Shown piece after piece: positions 1 through 6,117 of a DNA stretch of 10,995 nt. A program made the translations under genes and the position numbers. The DNA lies in assembly GCA_022777455.1 (NCBI GenBank), contig JALFGI010000148.1, positions 1 to 10,995 on the forward strand, read 5' to 3'. This stretch comes from Clostridiales bacterium. Its GTDB lineage: Bacteria > Bacillota_A > Clostridia > Oscillospirales > Oscillospiraceae. The notes beneath the pieces were generated by a model. That model was not told the DNA's origin, did not search any database, and worked only from the letters and a program-made list of their open reading frames with translations. The stretch's first letter is position 1. Every line of letters starts with the position of its first letter.

Positions 1-141
1 CCCCGCAAGGGGCAGACTGAGAGGGCAACACGGTTTGATGCGCTGATGCTGCTGTCTCACTGCGGTACCCTCTCAGTCAGCCTGACGGCTGCCAGCTCTC
101 CCAAAGGGAGAGCCAAGGGCGCTGCCGCGCCAGCGCGTTAA
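1..141. repeat. Palindromic repeat element A, copy 1 (left end cut by the window)
   Basis: This is the first of three copies of a roughly 150-200 bp element (others at 7709-7903 and 10803-10971). Visible parts are the remnant of a GGGGCAG hairpin arm at 1-15, the GAGAGGG block near 20, the GGTACCCTCTCAG block near 64-76, a GTCAGCC/GGCTG(C)C hairpin at 76-93, and the GCTCTCCC-AAA-GGGAGAGC hairpin followed by CCAAGG at 113-118. A tail including GCGCCAG and CGTTAA (to 141) is also shared with copy 2. About 30 nt of the left arm lies outside the window. No coding capacity is seen. It is a MITE-like or structured intergenic repeat by appearance; its mobility is not shown. Confidence 0.8.
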
Positions 142-195
142 TCCACAATTTCCCGCGTCAAGACAAAATCATCCCAAATCAGGAGGAACGCTGCC

Positions 196-1206
196 ATGGA
201 AGAACAACGGGTCAGAATCCGGGATATCGCCGAGGAACTGGGGTTGAGCACCGCCACGGTTTCCAACGTCATCCACGGAAAGACGAAGAAAATATCCGAC
301 GAAACCGTAAAGCGTGTGATGGCGCTGCTGGAAGAGCGTCAGTACATCCCCAACATTGCCGGGGTACTGCTGGCCCGGAACGATTCCAAAATCATCGGCG
401 TGTTTGTGAACGACCACGAGAAATACGAAGGGCACACCCTGGATGATTTTTTCATCGCCTCCTCCCTCAACCATCTTTCCACGGAAATTGAAGCCAGCGG
501 CCAGTTTATGATGGTGAAAAAGGCGAAAAGCCCCGGGGAGGTTCTGAAATTCGCCTCCATGTGGAACATGGACGGGGTGGTCATCATCGGCTTCTGTGAG
601 CAGGACTACATGTACCTGCGCAGCCATATGCGGATTCCCTTCGTGGTTTACGACGGTATCTGCACAAACCCGGAGCGGATTGTGAACATCACCATCGACA
701 ATTTTCACGGCGGCTACCAGGTGGGGTGCCATTTCCGGCAGCTGGGACACCGGAACGCCCTGTGCATCTCCGACAATGCCATTGCCGTTGACCGGGAACG
801 GATGGATGGGTTTTATCAGGGGTTTGCCCCGGGAAAGGCGGGGTTTCTGCTGATTCCCATGGGGAAGGAGGAACGGTGGGCCTTTTACCTTCAGCACCTG
901 GATACCATCCGTAAGGCCACCGCCCTGTTTGCCGTTTCCGATTATTACGCCATCGACATGATGTGTTTTCTCCAGGAGCACGGCGTCGCCGTTCCGGGGG
1001 ATATTTCCGTGGCAGGCTTTGACGATATTCCCATGTGCAGCATGGTCAGCCCCACCCTGACCACCGTCCGCCAGGACGGGGCCCTCCGGGCAAGGCTTTC
1101 CATCCGGAAGCTGCGGGAGCTGAAAGAGAATGCCCAGATCGACCCGGAAATCAAGCTGCCGGTTACACTGGTGGTGCGAAACAGCACAAAGGAATACCGC
1201 CCATAA
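196..1206 (+). CDS. LacI-family transcriptional regulator (ligand unknown)
   Basis: This is a 336-residue cytoplasmic DNA-binding repressor of the LacI/GalR family, of normal family length. Residues about 7-28 form the helix-turn-helix (RIRDIAEELGLSTATVSNVI). Residues about 50-60 match the hinge helix (YIPN...VLLAR), with a leucine where LacI inserts Leu56 into the central CG of its operator. Residues from about 66 onward form the periplasmic-binding-protein-like effector domain, with the family signatures GHR(N), ISVAGFDD, PTLTTVRQ and the C-terminal LVVRNST. The ATG at 196 has AGGAGG at 181-186, 9 nt upstream, and supports the start. No clear promoter is visible between repeat copy 1 and the gene. 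The next gene, on the same strand 136 nt away, is a MATE exporter with dyad sequences before its promoter, so that gene is a candidate target. The effector cannot be read from the sequence. Confidence 0.93.
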   Translation: MEEQRVRIRDIAEELGLSTATVSNVIHGKTKKISDETVKRVMALLEERQYIPNIAGVLLARNDSKIIGVFVNDHEKYEGHTLDDFFIASSLNHLSTEIEASGQFMMVKKAKSPGEVLKFASMWNMDGVVIIGFCEQDYMYLRSHMRIPFVVYDGICTNPERIVNITIDNFHGGYQVGCHFRQLGHRNALCISDNAIAVDRERMDGFYQGFAPGKAGFLLIPMGKEERWAFYLQHLDTIRKATALFAVSDYYAIDMMCFLQEHGVAVPGDISVAGFDDIPMCSMVSPTLTTVRQDGALRARLSIRKLRELKENAQIDPEIKLPVTLVVRNSTKEYRP

Positions 1207-1230
1207 CAATTGCGCGGTGTTTAATGTTTT

Positions 1231-1260
1231 TGCACAAACACAGCGTTTGATTTTTGTGCA
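1231..1260. promoter_or_regulatory. Inverted repeat upstream of the MATE promoter
   Basis: TGCACAAA (1231-1238) and TTTGTGCA (1253-1260) are perfect 8-nt inverted arms. An inner imperfect dyad (CAAAC at 1235-1239, GTTTG at 1245-1249) overlaps them. There is no T-run after it, so it does not look like a terminator for the preceding regulator gene. It may be a protein binding site, but this is inference. Confidence 0.35.
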
Positions 1261-1261
1261 G

Positions 1262-1277
1262 GGTTACGCGGTTAACC
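1262..1277. promoter_or_regulatory. Candidate LacI-type operator before the MATE promoter
   Basis: GGTTACGCGGTTAACC is a 16-bp dyad with 12 of 16 positions symmetric and a central CG (GGTTA..CG..TAACC), the usual form of a LacI-family operator. It ends 1 nt before the -35 box. The nearest candidate protein is the LacI-family regulator at 196-1206. The assignment is inference. Confidence 0.35.
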
Positions 1278-1278
1278 T

Positions 1279-1307
1279 TTGAAATTCCGTCAAACAGGCG
1301 TTATACT
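1279..1307 (+). promoter_or_regulatory. Sigma-A type promoter of the MATE gene
   Basis: TTGAAA (1279-1284) and TATACT (1302-1307) are separated by 17 nt. The expected transcript start is near 1313-1314, about 30 nt before the ATG at 1343. The match to the housekeeping consensus is strong, so the exporter can be expressed separately from the upstream regulator gene. Confidence 0.7.
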
Positions 1308-1342
1308 GACTTCAGAAACGCAACCAAACAGGAGGTCCTTCC

Positions 1343-2692
1343 ATGGAGAAAGAGAATCGGTTCTTCCAAATGGTGTGTCAGCTTGCCGTGCCCGTCACGC
1401 TGCAGTCCATGCTTCAATCGTCCTTCAGCATTGTTGACCAGATCATGATCGGTCAGCTGGGCAGTGTCAGCGTGGCCGGTGTGGGCCTGGCGGGCAAATT
1501 TTCCTCCATTTACGCCGTTGTGATTTCCGCCATCGGCGCAGCGGCAGGAATTATGATCTCCCAATATCTGGGGCAGAAAAACAGCCGGGAGGTCCGGCGG
1601 AGCTTTTTCACCAATTTGCTGCTGGGCGGCGCAGTCGCGGCGATTTTCACGGCTTTGTGCATGGTGTTTCCCGGGCAGATCATGGGACTATACACCACTG
1701 ACGCTCCCACACGTCAGGCGGCGGCAGGATACCTGTTCCTGATTGCCCTGACCTTTCTGCCCCTGGCCGGGTCCACCCTGCTGTCTACCCTGTTTCGCTG
1801 CACGGAAAAACCCAAACTGCCCCTGTATGCCAGCATGATCTCCGCGGCGCTGAACACCGGGCTGAATTACATCCTCATTTTCGGCAGGCTGGGTCTGCCT
1901 TCCATGGGTGCCCGGGGCGCGGCCATCGCGACGGTCATTTCCCAATGGGTTAACTGCCTGCTGATGCTTCTGATGCTCTCCCATACCGGACCCATTTCGG
2001 CTCAGCCGGGTGAAAAAGTCCGGCCCGCAGGCTTCAACTGGAACCAGTACCTGTCCATGCTGCTGCCCATTCTGGTGTGCGAAGTGGTGTGGAGCCTGGG
2101 AGAGAACGTGTACGCGGGCATTTACGGCCACATGGGCACCCAGGCCACCGCCGCCATGACCCTGATCAATCCCATCCAGGGGCTGCTGATCGGTGCCCTG
2201 TGCGGCTTATCCCAGGCGGCCAGCGTGATCATCGGAAAAAAGCTGGGCGGCGAAGAATACGAAGCGGCCTACACGGCAGCCTGGAAGCTGCTGCTTTACG
2301 GGGCGGTAGGCTCCGTGCTGCTGTCAGCGGTGGTGGTGCTGACCAGAGCCCTTTATGTGGAAATCTATCAGGTGGAGGAAGCCGTCAAAGCGCTGACCCG
2401 GCAGATTCTGCTGGCCTATGCCCTGATTGCGCCCTTTAAGGTGCTGAATATGATTCTGGGAGGCGGCATCATCCGCAGCGGCGGACGGACAAAATATGTG
2501 ATGTACATTGATATGATCGGCACCTGGGGCTTCGGCGTCCCCCTGGGCCTGGTGTCCGCCTTTGTTCTGAAGCTGTCCATCCCCTATGTTTATTTCATCC
2601 TGTCTCTGGAGGAATGTGTTCGGTTCGCCATTTCCCTGGCAGTTCTGCGCAGGAAAAAATGGATGAACCGCCTGGAAGCGGGCAAATTGTAA
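1343..2692 (+). CDS. MATE family multidrug/Na+ or H+ antiporter
   Basis: This 449-residue integral membrane protein has the length and 12-helix hydrophobic pattern of the MATE (multi antimicrobial extrusion) family. These proteins export organic cations or metabolites in exchange for Na+ or H+. The two homologous halves are visible. The first starts PVTLQSMLQSSFSIVDQIMIG and continues with helices such as SAIGAAAGIMISQYLGQ. The second starts around residue 235 (MLLPILVCEVVWSLGENVYAG) and includes the ISLAVLRRK end. The QxxxxxxxVDQIMIGQLG stretch near residues 23-42 is typical of MATE helix 1. The start ATG has AGGAGGT at 1330-1336, 6 nt upstream. The gene has its own promoter and lies downstream of a LacI-family regulator. 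The substrate cannot be predicted. No clear intrinsic terminator follows; a GC-rich 6-bp hairpin (2697-2711) lacks a T-run. Confidence 0.93.
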   Translation: MEKENRFFQMVCQLAVPVTLQSMLQSSFSIVDQIMIGQLGSVSVAGVGLAGKFSSIYAVVISAIGAAAGIMISQYLGQKNSREVRRSFFTNLLLGGAVAAIFTALCMVFPGQIMGLYTTDAPTRQAAAGYLFLIALTFLPLAGSTLLSTLFRCTEKPKLPLYASMISAALNTGLNYILIFGRLGLPSMGARGAAIATVISQWVNCLLMLLMLSHTGPISAQPGEKVRPAGFNWNQYLSMLLPILVCEVVWSLGENVYAGIYGHMGTQATAAMTLINPIQGLLIGALCGLSQAASVIIGKKLGGEEYEAAYTAAWKLLLYGAVGSVLLSAVVVLTRALYVEIYQVEEAVKALTRQILLAYALIAPFKVLNMILGGGIIRSGGRTKYVMYIDMIGTWGFGVPLGLVSAFVLKLSIPYVYFILSLEECVRFAISLAVLRRKKWMNRLEAGKL

Positions 2693-2802
2693 TCTGGCGG
2701 GCAGTGCCCGCGGACAACGGCGCACCGGGCTGGTATATGATCCGGGACTCCTGGGCACCGCCCGGTAACGATTTTGCTCAGTACAATCATTGCCCAGCCA
2801 TC

Positions 2803-2868
2803 GTAGGGGCGGCTATTAGCCGCCCGCGCAGTACAAGCCAAAAATGATGAACCGGGTTGGGCGAATTC
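2803..2868 (+). repeat. Intergenic repeat B, copy 1 (forward)
   Basis: It opens with GTAGGGG and a hairpin (GGGCGGCT 2807-2814, AGCCGCCC 2818-2825), then a shared tail GTACAA...GATGAA...GTTGGGCGAATTC ending at 2868. The tail matches copy 2 (2890-2955) at most positions, so the repeat unit is about 66 nt, not only the hairpin. Non-coding by appearance. Confidence 0.8.
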
Positions 2869-2889
2869 CCACAGCACCACGATAAAACT

Positions 2890-2955
2890 GTAGGGGAGGC
2901 TCGCAGCCTCCCGCGCGGTACAAACCCACAATCACGAATCAGATTGGGCGAATTC
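2890..2955 (+). repeat. Intergenic repeat B, copy 2 (forward)
   Basis: Same layout as copy 1: GTAGGGGAGGCT / AGCCTCCCGC hairpin, then GTACAA...ATTGGGCGAATTC. The stem carries A-T pairs where copy 1 has C-G (GGAGGCT with AGCCTCC against GGCGGCT with AGCCGCC), a paired change that keeps the stem. Confidence 0.8.
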
Positions 2956-2974
2956 GTACTGTGTCGGACGTGGT

Positions 2975-3037
2975 ACCATTCAACCGAACACTCAGTTTCA
3001 TCGCGTGGCGGGAGGCTAAGAGCCTCCCCTACAATGG
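2975..3037 (-). repeat. Intergenic repeat B, copy 3 (reversed)
   Basis: ACCATTCAACC at 2975 leads to GCGGGAGGCT...AGCCTCCCCTAC, the reverse complement of the hairpin in copies 1 and 2. The unit matches copy 4 (3051-3113) over about 63 nt in direct orientation. Its flank is more distantly related to the tail of copies 1 and 2 when reversed. Confidence 0.75.
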
Positions 3038-3050
3038 GTACGGATTGCAT

Positions 3051-3113
3051 GCCATTCAACCAAGCACGCGGTTCCGTTACGTTGCGGGCGGCTGGTAGCC
3101 GCCCCTACGATGG
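3051..3113 (-). repeat. Intergenic repeat B, copy 4 (reversed)
   Basis: GCCATTCAACC leads to GCGGGCGGCT...AGCCGCCCCTAC and GATGG, in the same direction as copy 3. With copies 1-3 it fills most of the gene-free stretch 2693-3171. A small CACCG/CGGTG hairpin (3134-3148) lies between this copy and the terminator; nothing else is recognised in the stretch. Confidence 0.75.
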
Positions 3114-3171
3114 CATCCCTACAAATTACAATTCACCGTTTTGCGGTGGAAAACCCATCCGCACACAACGC

Positions 3172-3215
3172 AAAAAGACAGCCATCCAAGCTTTTCGGAT
3201 GGCTGCTCTTTTTAT
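3172..3215 (-). terminator. Intrinsic terminator of the sugar-uptake operon
   Basis: The stem AGCCATCC (3180-3187) pairs with GGATGGCT (3197-3204) around a 9-nt loop. Read on the - strand it is followed by GTCTTTTTG, a T-run. It lies 4 nt beyond the stop of the last operon gene. The + strand side also ends in TCTTTTT, so it could stop transcription from the left as well. Confidence 0.85.
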
Positions 3216-3219
3216 GAAC

Positions 3220-4224
3220 TTAGTCTTTCGCCGGTACGGGGCCCACGCTGCTGCCGGGACACAACGAGAAGGGGACGGAAACGTGGCAGGTTTTTCCGTT
3301 GGCAATGGCATCCTGGAGCACCCGGTAGCTGGTTTCCGCCAGCGCGCCGGTGGACTGGGCCACGGTGGTAAGCCTGGGGATGAAATACTGGCCGTAGGGC
3401 AGGCCGTCGAAGCCCGCCACGGAGATATCCTCCGGCACCCGAAGTCCGTGGTCATGGATGCACCGCATGGCACCCACAGCCATCACATCCGCCATGGCGA
3501 AAACGGCGGTAATGTCTTCCCGGTTGGCCAGGATTTTCTCCATGGCCTGATAGCCCCCCTCAAAGGAGAAGCGGGCCGTCCGGTAGCAGGCCATCCTCGC
3601 CCCCGTTCCGGACAGGGCAGCCTGACAGCCGCTCAACCGGTTCCGGCTGATTTCCGAGGACTCCAGGTCGCCGCCGATGACGGCAATCTCCCGGTGGCCG
3701 TTGCGCACCAGCAGGTCGCAAATCGTTTCCGCCGCCGCCATATCATCCGTTGTGACACTGGACAGCCCCTCGAAGGGGAGTCCCTTGGCGGAGTTGGTCA
3801 CGAGAACGGTGGGCAGACTCAAATTCTCATAGTCCGCCAGGAAATTCTGGGTTGTGCCGCCAAAGAACAGAATGCCCAGGGGTTTTTTCTCCCGATAGAG
3901 CTTCATGGCCCTGCGGACCTCATTGTCATCCTCGTCAATGTAGTCCACCATCAGCGGCTGCTGTTCCCCGGCGGCCAGCTCCTGGGTGGCCTCCACCATC
4001 TGGAAGAAGAGCTCGTTGGCCCGCCCCTTGACGATCACCAGCAGGGCGTCGCTGTTCTGTCTTTTCAGGCTCTGGGCATTGGCGTTAATCTCGAAGCCGT
4101 ACTGCTGGGCCAGGGCAAGAATGTGCTCTCTTGCCTTGGGGCTCACGTTGGGCTGATGGTTCAGCGCCCGGGAGACCGTACCCAGAGAATAGCCGGAGAG
4201 TTTCGCAAGGTCCTTAATGGTCAT
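3220..4224 (-). CDS. LacI-family repressor of the adjacent sugar ABC operon
   Basis: This 334-residue LacI/GalR-family regulator has helix-turn-helix residues about 3-22 (IKDLAKLSGYSLGTVSRAL). A hinge follows at residues 47-54 (NANAQSLK), with Leu53 in the place of the minor-groove leucine. The sugar-binding-like effector domain has the signatures VTTDDMAAAE, NGHREIAVIGG, AMADVMAVGAM, ISVAGFDGLPYGQYFIPRLTT in shortened form (ISVAGFDG, PRLTTV) and the C-terminal PGSSVGP. The ATG at 4224 lies 1 nt after the TGA of the upstream permease, with AAAGGG inside the permease end as ribosome binding site, which points to translational coupling. As the last gene of the operon it is likely to repress the operon through the dyad at 7415-7438, giving autoregulation. 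The inducing sugar is not deducible. Confidence 0.95.
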   Translation of the reverse strand: MTIKDLAKLSGYSLGTVSRALNHQPNVSPKAREHILALAQQYGFEINANAQSLKRQNSDALLVIVKGRANELFFQMVEATQELAAGEQQPLMVDYIDEDDNEVRRAMKLYREKKPLGILFFGGTTQNFLADYENLSLPTVLVTNSAKGLPFEGLSSVTTDDMAAAETICDLLVRNGHREIAVIGGDLESSEISRNRLSGCQAALSGTGARMACYRTARFSFEGGYQAMEKILANREDITAVFAMADVMAVGAMRCIHDHGLRVPEDISVAGFDGLPYGQYFIPRLTTVAQSTGALAETSYRVLQDAIANGKTCHVSVPFSLCPGSSVGPVPAKD

Positions 4225-4225
4225 A

Positions 4226-5077
4226 TCAGCCCTTTACTGCGCCGGCAGCCACACCCTTGATGATGTGCTTCTGGCAGAACATATACACCACGATGATGGG
4301 GATGATGCTCAGCATGATCACGGCCATGGTAGCGCCCAGGTCCACGGAACCGTAGCTGCCCTTCAGATACTGCACGTGGATGGGGATGGTCATGTACTTT
4401 GTCCGGTCCAGCACCAGATAAGGCAGCAGGTAGTCGTTCCAGACCCACATCAGCTCCAGAATGCCCACAGAGATCATGGTGGGCTTCAGCATGGGCAACA
4501 CTACCTGGAAAAAGGTCTGAACAGGACCGCAGCCATCGATGACGGCTGCTTCCTCAATTTCAAGGGGCAGGCCCTTCACAAATCCTGTGAACATGAAAAT
4601 GGCCAGGCCGGCACCAAAGCCCAGATAGACAATGGGAATGGTGTAGGGGGTGTTCAGCTTCAGCTGGTCAGCGGTGAAGGTCAGGGTAAACATCACCATC
4701 TGGAAGGGCACGATCATGGAAAACAGGCACAGGTAGTAGAATGCCTTGGAAACCCCACTCTCCACCCGGCAGATATACCAGGCGCTCATGGAGCAGAACA
4801 GGAGAATGAGGAAAACGGAGGCGATGGTAATAAACAGGCTGTACCAGGCGGATTTCAGGAAGGGATAGTTGCCGAAGGTCATACCCTTGATGTAGTTGCC
4901 CAGGCCCGTGAAGGTCTCGGAATTGGGCAGCGCAAAGGGATTCAGGTTCACCGCGTTGTTGCTCTTGAAGGAGTTGATTAGGACCTCCACCACGGGCATG
5001 ATCCAGAACAGGCAGAGCACGGAGAATAACACGGTCATGATTTTGCTCAGGGTCGTATACTGACTATTCTTTTTCAT
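4226..5077 (-). CDS. Carbohydrate ABC transporter permease, MalG/CUT1 type
   Basis: This 283-residue inner permease subunit of a CUT1 sugar importer has six predicted helices, roughly at residues 12-34, 79-102, 112-134, 145-167, 200-222 and 247-268. The cytoplasmic EAA loop that docks on the ATPase is clear at residues 176-199 (EEAAVIDG...LPMLKP), with the conserved Gly182. The C-terminus (HIIKG...GAVKG) is typical of MalG-type subunits. The start ATG (5077) overlaps the stop of the upstream permease in a TAATG junction, with GGAGGTG inside that gene's end, so the two permeases should be made in equal amounts. It pairs with the MalF-type protein at 5077-5973 to form the channel. The substrate specificity is not visible. 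Confidence 0.95.
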   Translation of the reverse strand: MKKNSQYTTLSKIMTVLFSVLCLFWIMPVVEVLINSFKSNNAVNLNPFALPNSETFTGLGNYIKGMTFGNYPFLKSAWYSLFITIASVFLILLFCSMSAWYICRVESGVSKAFYYLCLFSMIVPFQMVMFTLTFTADQLKLNTPYTIPIVYLGFGAGLAIFMFTGFVKGLPLEIEEAAVIDGCGPVQTFFQVVLPMLKPTMISVGILELMWVWNDYLLPYLVLDRTKYMTIPIHVQYLKGSYGSVDLGATMAVIMLSIIPIIVVYMFCQKHIIKGVAAGAVKG

Positions 5078-5973
5078 TACTGCTGCACCTCCTTGCTGCG
5101 GGTGGCATACTGCTGGGTCAGGGCAAGGACAGCAACCAGGATAAAGAAGACGACTGCCTTCGCCTGGGCCACGCCATGCCAGTTCTTATTGATGTTGTAG
5201 GTGGAATAGATATTCAGGGCCAGCATTTCGGTCATGTTGATCTTTGCACCGTTTGCCATCACGCTGGGCATACCGCCGGTCAGGGCCATATTCTGGTCGA
5301 AGAGTTTGAAGGAATTGGTCAGAGTCAGGAAGGTGCATACGGTGATGGAGGGCATCACATTGGGGATGATGACCCGGAACAGGGTCTGGGAACCGGAAGC
5401 GCCGTCGATTTTGGCCGCCTCAAGCATATCCCCGGGCACGGACTGGAGTCCGGCAATGTAGATGATCATCATATAGCCGATCTGCTGCCAGGCCACCAGG
5501 ATCACCAGGCCCCAGAATCCATAGGTGGCGTTGGCGGTAAGATAGGTACCGTAGCGCTTCAGGATCCCGTCGAAGATCATGCTCCAGATGTAACCCAGCA
5601 CCACACCGCCGATCAGGTTGGGCATGAAGAACACGGTACGGAACAGGTTGGTGCCCCGCATTTTCTGGGTCAGGGCATAGGCGATGAAAAAGGCGCACAC
5701 ATTGATGAGCACAATGGACACCACAGCAAAGCCTGCGGTGTTCCAGAAGGCCCGGGCAAATCCGGCATCCTTAAAAACCTTGAGGTAGTTGCCAATGCCC
5801 ACCCATTTGGCATCCCGGGGGGTGTTGAACTTGCAGAAGGAAAGGTAAATACCCTGAAGGAAGGGCCAGATAAAGCCGATGATAAATGCCAGGAACGTGG
5901 GCAGGATGAATAATGGCGCATATTTTTTGATGGGACGCTGCACCAGACTCAGCTGCTTTTTGTTTTTTGCCAA
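5077..5973 (-). CDS. Carbohydrate ABC transporter permease, MalF/CUT1 type (TTG start)
   Basis: This is the partner permease of a CUT1 sugar importer, 298 residues from the TTG start chosen here (5973). That start gives MAKNKKQLSL, a short basic N-terminus before the first helix (about 18-40), and has AAAGGAAG 6 nt upstream. An in-frame ATG at 6114 would add 47 residues translated across a strong intercistronic hairpin and is unlikely. Six helices are predicted. The EAA loop is at residues 185-208 (LEAAKIDGASG...IPNVMP). Family length is close to 290-300 residues, which fits the TTG start. It follows the binding protein gene by 144 nt containing two hairpins and overlaps the next permease gene by one base. 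No ATPase gene is present in the operon. Confidence 0.93.
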   Translation of the reverse strand: MAKNKKQLSLVQRPIKKYAPLFILPTFLAFIIGFIWPFLQGIYLSFCKFNTPRDAKWVGIGNYLKVFKDAGFARAFWNTAGFAVVSIVLINVCAFFIAYALTQKMRGTNLFRTVFFMPNLIGGVVLGYIWSMIFDGILKRYGTYLTANATYGFWGLVILVAWQQIGYMMIIYIAGLQSVPGDMLEAAKIDGASGSQTLFRVIIPNVMPSITVCTFLTLTNSFKLFDQNMALTGGMPSVMANGAKINMTEMLALNIYSTYNINKNWHGVAQAKAVVFFILVAVLALTQQYATRSKEVQQ

Positions 5974-6009
5974 GAGAATCTTCCTTTCTGTCCGATTTGT
6001 AAGGAAGGA

Positions 6010-6048
6010 CGGAGGCCCGGACCCGTGCGAGCCAGGCGCAGGCCTCCG
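6010..6048 (-). other. Second intercistronic stem in the binding protein-permease gap
   Basis: CGGAGGCC (6010-6017) and GGCCTCCG (6041-6048) are perfect 8-nt arms around a 23-nt loop. Flanking GGAAG/CTTCC could lengthen the stem with an internal bulge. It lies between the stronger hairpin at 6073-6101 and the permease start, and may support mRNA stability or slow read-through. The function is inferred. Confidence 0.45.
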
Positions 6049-6072
6049 CTCTTCCCGTATCCGCATATAAAG

Positions 6073-6101
6073 AAAGGGACGGGCAGTACGCCCGCCCCTT
6101 T
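6073..6101 (-). other. Strong intercistronic hairpin after the sugar-binding protein gene
   Basis: On the - strand mRNA, AAAGGGGCGGGC pairs with GCCCGUCCCUUU over 12 bp (one G-U pair) around a 5-nt loop. It starts 17 nt after the binding protein stop and is followed only by a weak T-rich stretch (CTTTATAT). Such structures after the first gene of binding-protein operons commonly protect the upstream message or act as partial terminators, making more binding protein than permease. That role is inferred here. Confidence 0.65.
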
Positions 6102-6117
6102 CGGTGGGATTCAAGAA

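Noticed and set aside
2697..2711. GCGGGC-AGT-GCCCGC hairpin as terminator of the MATE gene
   Set aside because: The stem is stable but only 6 bp with a 3-nt loop, and no T-run follows.
2803..3113. Possible CRISPR array
   Set aside because: There are only four repeats, in two opposite orientations, with irregular spacing and palindromic cores; no cas genes are nearby.
2857..4260. 467-codon + strand frame across the repeats and opposite the LacI-family gene
   Set aside because: It runs through repeat B copies and the terminator and is Gly/His/Pro-rich without a domain; the - strand LacI protein explains the sequence.
5974..6114. ATG at 6114 as the permease start (345 residues)
   Set aside because: The 47 extra residues are encoded across a 12-bp hairpin, look non-membrane and low in order, and lack a good ribosome binding site, whereas the TTG at 5973 has one and gives the usual family length.
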